From contig NC_081542.1 of NCBI RefSeq assembly GCF_901000735.1, positions 48,890,088 to 48,954,087 on the forward strand: DNA of 64,000 nucleotides. Reading direction: 5' to 3'. Position numbers and translations under genes: made by a program. The notes under the pieces were generated by a model, which was not told where the DNA came from, did not search any database, and saw only the letters and a list, made by a program, of their open reading frames with translations. Source of the DNA: Corylus avellana. Lineage: Eukaryota; Streptophyta; Magnoliopsida; Fagales; Betulaceae. Positions 58,843 through 64,000 of the stretch are shown here, in pieces (position 1 is the first letter of the stretch; each line of letters begins with the position of its first letter).

Positions 58843-60646
58843 ATTTCAAAATCAATATGGAGCAGGTTTTTAACACAAAGCTTTAACCAAATGGGTTGTC
58901 TTGTTCTTTGTTCTTATTAGCAAACTTAAAAGAGGGAGAGAACTTTATAACATGGGGCATGGCCCTGTAGCTATCCCGTGACCATATCCATGGCCTTGTG
59001 ATTATGGCTTGAAAGACAAAACTAGAAAGGACACATCTAATGGTTTCAGAAATATATACTACTCCCTGTTTTTACCCAATTCCTAATCTTCATTCAGATG
59101 AGATCTAATTCTATTGGACCATAAGGAATTTCACCACTGACTAGCTGGTACCTTCAGCACTCTCAGTGCCTACCAAACGACAAGTCACTAAGAAACAAAA
59201 GTTTCATAGACAAGGGAGGCTAGACTAGGGATGCATTTTTTTTTTAAAAAAAAAAAAACACAAATACAATATCAAATTATGTTTCCATGTAAACCCTCTT
59301 TTCTATATTTGAATAGAAAAAAAAAAAAAAACAAAAACAAAAAATTCAACACAAAATTAGTGGGTTAGTGTTGATAGGTCTAACCCGTTTAATTAAATTA
59401 GTCAGGTTATGATTAACCTATATAGTCTTACATTCATGTATCGGCACGACCTGAACCAGACATGTGACATTTAGGGTTGACAATTTTTAACACGATATGT
59501 GAATCCATCACAAAATTAACGGGTTGTGGTTAAAGGGTTAAATATGTTTAATTATGGTTAATCTATATACTTTTATACTATACATCGACAAGATTCAAAT
59601 CTAAAATGCGAACACAAATTGTCACTCCTAGCTACGAGGTTCAAGATTGTTGAGTGATACAATAACATTTAAAAGTAATTATATAAACAAAGAAAACCAT
59701 AAAAATTGTACAAGGGCATTCCCCAAACAAAATAAAAGGCAAAGAAAAGATCATCCAGGATGGAGGAAGGTTAGAAAACATCTTTAAAAAAATGCTATAC
59801 ATATTTTTACTTTTACATATTCAAATGTTCACTCTTTGACGTGGTAATAAAAAATTACCATTTAATTCAAATTTCAATAATAATCTATTCAAAATCTAAT
59901 GATAATTGTGTTAAGAGTGCAATATACTTGGCATTTCTCAACGTCTTGGGCCTATTGGCCGACTGAGAAACAGTGCGTTGCCCAAGTTCACAGACCATCT
60001 AACAGGCCTCGGGCCAGGGCCTCACGACATTTGCAAGTTTGCAACTAACGATTCTTTTTAGAGCAAGACCATAAACAGAAGTGTTACATTTGACTGTAAC
60101 CCAGAATATAACCTCCTTAAAAATAAAAAAAAGATGTTTATTGATGCGTTTTTTAGGCTGTTTTTTTATTTGAGAAAGTGTTTTGATGTGAGAAATTCTG
60201 GTAATATTCCTTTCTCTCCAAATTGTATCAACCATTACACCTTGGGATCATCCGGAATGAAGAGTCTCATTACTCATAATGTAAATCTTTAAAGACATTT
60301 CTCGCTAGATTTGAAAGAATTCGAGAAGAAAAAAAATATACAAACCATAAAAGTTTTTATTCAAATTAAATTGAAGTAAATTTTGTTTTGTTTAGTTTGT
60401 TAAATTGATATGTATCTTTAGAACATACGATTCTCATGTGTATTTTGTAAGGGAAAGATGCAAAATCAATAATGGTAGTTTACCTTATTTGTAATTAGCA
60501 ATTTGTAGTATACAAATGAACTCAAATATCTCCAATGAATATCAATAAAATAATTTTTTATTTTTTTTATTTTTATAGTCAAATTTTATATACTGACTTA
60601 ACAGATTTTGATAATGTGACATGCTAGAGTAAAAAAAAAAAAAAGG
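58843..60646. other. Intergenic with a small hAT-like relic
   Basis: At 59472-59630 the ends TAGGGTTGACAATTTTTAAC and, reversed, TAGGAGTGACAATTTGTG resemble the hAT ends at 31645-32962, but the 8-bp flanks do not match. Otherwise AT-rich, with no gene. Confidence 0.45.
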
Positions 60647-61624
60647 ATAAATGCAAAATTTGTCCATGTGGTTGGCCTAATTTACAAATCACTCCCTGTG
60701 GTTTAAAAAATAATTTATAGGTCCCTAGAGTAGCCAAAATAACATTTTACTCACTGAACTCATTTTCCGTTAAATGACTTAACGGAAACCGTTACACTGT
60801 CATATCACACTCAATAAAAATAAGACACGTGTTATTTTTTATTTATGCTTTTAAAAAATGACAAATAAGTTTTTCCACATCATTTTGAGGTTTCAACATA
60901 CACTCCAAGTCAAATTAAATAAACCTAATCCCTCTATATCTCATGTGCCGCCGTCGTCTTCATCTTCCCTTACGATTCTTGCCGTCGTCTTCATCTTCCC
61001 CAATGATTTTTGCCATTGTATTCATCTTCATGCCGTTGTTTTCATCTTCCCCACCAATTCTTGCCGTTATCGTCTTCATCTTCCCCAAAAAAACAACACA
61101 AAGATAGAGGAATGCATTGTTTCCGATGCTCGGAAACAATTTTTGAAGATGCTTCAATATTCAAAAACAAATCCGAATTTCCATAGAAAGACTACCTAAA
61201 ATGCACTAATCAAAAAATGCAAATACCCAAAAATCTCAGAGTAATTCAAAGATCGAAGATCACACCCATCAGAAGATGAAGATGACGACAAAAATCGTTG
61301 GAGAAGATGAAAACGACGGTGCACAGAGGATATAAAGGGATTAGGTTTATTTAATTTGACGTGGAGTGTGTGTTGTAGCCTCAAAATGACTTGGAAAAGC
61401 TTATTTGTCATTTTTTAAAAGCATAAATAAAAAAGAATACGTGTCTTATTTTTATTGGATGTGACGTGGCAATGTAACATTTCCGTTAAGTCATTTAATG
61501 GAAAAAGAATTCAAGGAGTAAAATGCTATTTTGGCCTACCCTAAGGACCTATAAATTATTTTTTTAAACCACATGGAGTGATTTGTAAATTAAGCAAACT
61601 ACATTGACCAATTTTGCATTTATA
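60647..61624. mobile_element. Large foldback element, about 980 bp
   Basis: Arms of about 300 bp: left ATAAATGCAAAATTTGTCC, right reversed ATAAATGCAAAATTGGTCA, both followed by the same landmarks (TAATTTACAAATCACTCC, CGTTAAATGACTTAACGG, GACACGTG). The spacer (60945-61310) has degenerate repeats of CGTCGTCTTCATCTTCCCC and weak open frames on both strands. Poly-A lies on both sides, so the target duplication is unclear. Confidence 0.8.
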
Positions 61625-61916
61625 AAAAAAAAAAAAAAAAAATTGTGAAACGTGTTTACCGTACGAAAAGTAAATCACGTAAATTGCTTTTGCAGTTTTT
61701 TTCCTTTGTATTAAAAAAAAAATTCACTTGAAAATCACTTGCTCTGTTTTTCTTGCTCTAGAGTACATGTGCGTCGGTTAAAGAGGGTAAAGGAAGGTTG
61801 CGGAAGTTGATGTCTGAACAGTCGAATTGAGACACTTGAACCTGCAATTCGTGTTCTTTGCGAGAGAAATTATCAAATAAAGAAGCATGAACAAGAAAGG
61901 CTTGTCCATTTTGATG
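61625..61916. other. Intergenic before the third gap
   Basis: Short AT-rich segment with poly-A runs; nothing recognised. Confidence 0.5.
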
Positions 61917-62016
61917 NNNNNNNNNNNNNNNNNNNNNNNNNNNNNNNNNNNNNNNNNNNNNNNNNNNNNNNNNNNNNNNNNNNNNNNNNNNNNNNNNNNN
62001 NNNNNNNNNNNNNNNN
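61917..62016. other. Assembly gap (100 N)
   Basis: Exactly 100 N, size unknown. It adjoins a GCGGTTA-repeat transposon end. Confidence 0.99.
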
Positions 62017-62097
62017 ATGCGGTTAGACGGTTAGGCGGTTGGCGGTTATAACGGTTAGCGGTTAGCGGGCGGTTAAAAACCGCCCACCTTTGCACCC
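62017..62097 (-). mobile_element. hAT-like terminal repeat with GCGGTTA motifs
   Basis: Reversed it reads GGGTGCAAAGGTGGGCGG followed by TAACCGC-type repeats, the same design as the end at 16453 in opposite orientation. Only this terminus is present; the body is in the gap. Confidence 0.55.
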
Positions 62098-62650
62098 ATA
62101 TGTGGGACTTTGTGTTGCTAGCCTTTTGGACTAATTCCTTGCTATTCACATTAAAATTACTTTTTGTGAGTTCGTTTAATATCCAACAATTGCTCAACAA
62201 CCGCATAATAAGTGAAAGATATTGGTTACCTCTAAAAAATGAAATATATTGTGGTCCAGTACTAGAAAAGTTAATTTGGACCTAGTCAGATCTCATATCA
62301 TCTGAACATGAAAATATCGTGGTATAGTAGGAGAGCATGATCGATCAAATAGTACATGAGTAATGCCATTTACAACACGTATTTTTTATTTTATTTTACT
62401 GACGTAATACTTTTATTAAAAAAAAAATTCTAGAACTAATTAGTAATACTATATTTAATAAAATTAAATAAAAATATGATATATAACATTTTTCATAGTA
62501 CATATATTTACGTAGAAATAATATTATATCATACCAATATCTTATAAGTATTTTACAATGCTGATAGTACATGCAATTTGTCCTTAATTTATTTTTTTAA
62601 CAATGACCAATTTAAGAGTAAATTGACATTGTTATGTCAATATAATGAGA

Positions 62651-62686
<36 letters not shown>

Positions 62687-62944
62687 CATTACTCGATCTT
62701 TACATATATGAAGGGCTTGAATAGAGCTAGGTTGTTATAGATTGCCGAATGTTTGGATTATGCCCTGCAATAGGATTTTTCTCTACTTCAAGTAAGATGG
62801 CAGGAAGGATTCATTTTAATTATCTTTAAGATTTTATTTCACAAATCTAACTGTATACATAATGCTAAACGGTGAATATACTCGTTAGACAAGACAAAAG
62901 TAAAATATTGAGAATGAAATGACTTGACAAATAAAACAAATTGA
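62098..62944. other. Intergenic, no gene seen
   Basis: AT-rich, with a (TA)n run at 62654-62685. No coding sequence or transposon end recognised. Confidence 0.5.
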
Positions 62945-64000
62945 AAGGGACTTTAGGTTACGTTTTGAGAAATTTTAGACGTATTGAGACGAAGAGTTGA
63001 AAGAGGAGTGTTTGAAGACTTGCAAGGCTTGAAGCCTCGCGTGTTTGGAAAGCCGAATCCTTCAGACTGGGACCATTGAATATATAAGCAAATATTCGAG
63101 GAAAATATATATAGAAACAAAGCGTGGATTGAAGTGTTCAACAACCATTCTAGAAGCGAGAAGTATAAAGCCATAAAGGCAAGGTGATTGGTGAACGTGG
63201 GTCTGTCAACTTGGGCTCATCTTGACGTTGTGCAAGAAACATCATCCATTTGTAGTTTCGGAAATCAAAGGAACCGTTTAGTTATTCTCTGATGGGCCAA
63301 CAGTTACGCAAAATGAAAGGCACTTTAGGTTACGTTTTGAGAAATTTTAGACGTATTGAGACGAAGAGTTGAAAGAGGGGTGTTTGAAGACTTGCAAGGC
63401 TTGAAGCCTCGCGTGTTTGGAAAGCCGAATCCTTCAAACTGGGACCATTGAATATATAAGCAAATATTCGAGGACAATATATATAGAAACAAAGCGTGGA
63501 TTGAAGTGTTCAACAACCATTCTAGAAGCGAGAAGTATAAAGCCTTAAAGGCAAGGTGATTGGTGAACGTGGGTCTATCAACTTGGGCTCATCTTGACGT
63601 TGTACAAGAAACATCATCCATTTGTAGTTTCGGAAATCAAAGGAACCGAGTAGTTATTCTCTGATGGGCCAACAGTTACGCAAAATGAAAGGGACTTTAG
63701 GTTACGTTTTGAGAAATTTTAGACGTATTGAGACGGAGTTGAAAGAGGGGTGTTTGAAGACTTGCAAGGCTTGAAGCCTCGCGTGTTTGGAAAGCCGAAT
63801 CCTTCAAACTGGGACCATTGAATATATAAGCAAATATTCGAGGAAAATATATATAGAAACAAAGCGTGGATTGAAGTGTTCAACAACCATTCTAGAAGCG
63901 AGAAGTATAAAGCCATAAAGGCAAGGTGATTGGTGAACGTGGGTCTATCAACTTGGGCTCATCTTGACGTTGTACAAATAACATCATCCATTTGTAGTTT
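62945..64000. repeat. 372-bp tandem repeat, at least 2.8 units, continuing past the window edge
   Basis: The landmark GACTTTAGGTTACGTTTTG (GCACT... in unit 2) recurs at 62949, 63321 and 63693, a spacing of exactly 372 bp. By eye the units differ at only a few positions; unit 3 lacks two bases near 63735. Each unit contains an open stretch of about 60-70 codons on the minus strand, but it does not resemble a known protein and is better explained as repeat sequence. Confidence 0.92.

Noticed and set aside
59472..59630. Complete hAT MITE with target duplication
   Set aside because: The ends resemble hAT termini but the 8-bp flanks differ, so only a relic is noted under the intergenic entry.
60858..61199. 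113-codon plus-strand frame rich in Ser and His
   Set aside because: Falls within the foldback element and its repetitive spacer; an opposite-strand frame is equally open.
62953..63916. Repeated 63-73-codon minus-strand frames
   Set aside because: They repeat because the DNA is a 372-bp tandem array; no protein family is recognised and unit 3 has a 2-bp loss.
62945..64000. CRISPR-like array
   Set aside because: Units are 372 bp and similar along their whole length, with no short repeat-spacer pattern, and the DNA is plant.

Overview
The window is plant nuclear DNA, most likely from a eudicot. The evidence is AT-rich intergenic sequence, spliced genes with GT-AG introns, plant-type LTR retrotransposons primed by initiator tRNA-Met, many MITEs, and two plant-specific families: ankyrin/PGG membrane proteins of the ITN1/ACD6 type and a STRUBBELIG-family receptor kinase. 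I cannot name the species. Three runs of exactly 100 N (18980-19079, 46924-47023, 61917-62016) look like scaffolding gaps of unknown true size.

Layout. 1-555: minus-strand relic of a DUF266/core-2 branching glycosyltransferase. 1683-6996: Ty3/gypsy element with both LTRs and a CATAT target duplication. 7211-46577: a tandem array of six ankyrin-PGG genes or pseudogenes, all on the minus strand, called here A1 (7211-10602), A2 (12304-16091), A3 (22248-25655), A4 (28753-33847), A5 (35414-41575) and A6 (43175-46577). 48462-53802: a complete 16-exon SRF6/7-like LRR receptor pseudokinase on the minus strand. 53803-62943: gene-poor sequence full of foldback elements and other transposon relics. 62945-64000: a tandem array with a 372-bp period that runs off the right edge.

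The array has two subfamilies. A1, A2, A3 and A6 share a six-exon plan with an Asp-rich third exon and a 45-bp fourth exon. A4 and A5 have a four-exon plan without these two. Splice phases were checked by hand. A1 sums to an open frame of 716 aa. A2 is open but has lost the exon 4 acceptor. A3 is a near-copy of A1 with a 5-bp frameshift. A4 has a 17-bp tandem duplication at the PGG motif and a hAT element in an intron. A5 has a nonsense codon, a lost acceptor, frameshifts and a MITE inside its last exon. A6 is open from exon 2 onward, but its first exon is not visible: a copia LTR and a gap occupy the place.

The A1 region, including the gypsy insertion and its CATAT flank, is repeated about 15 kb downstream around A3, with a scaffold gap at the left edge of the second copy. 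It is either a tandem segmental duplication younger than the insertion or a retained second haplotype. The array is a birth-and-death locus in which nearly every copy is damaged in a different way. I found no previously undescribed system such as a new enzyme cassette. The notable material is this diversity of lesions, the upstream decoy ORF made by an exon 1 duplication, and an in-frame MITE exonisation.
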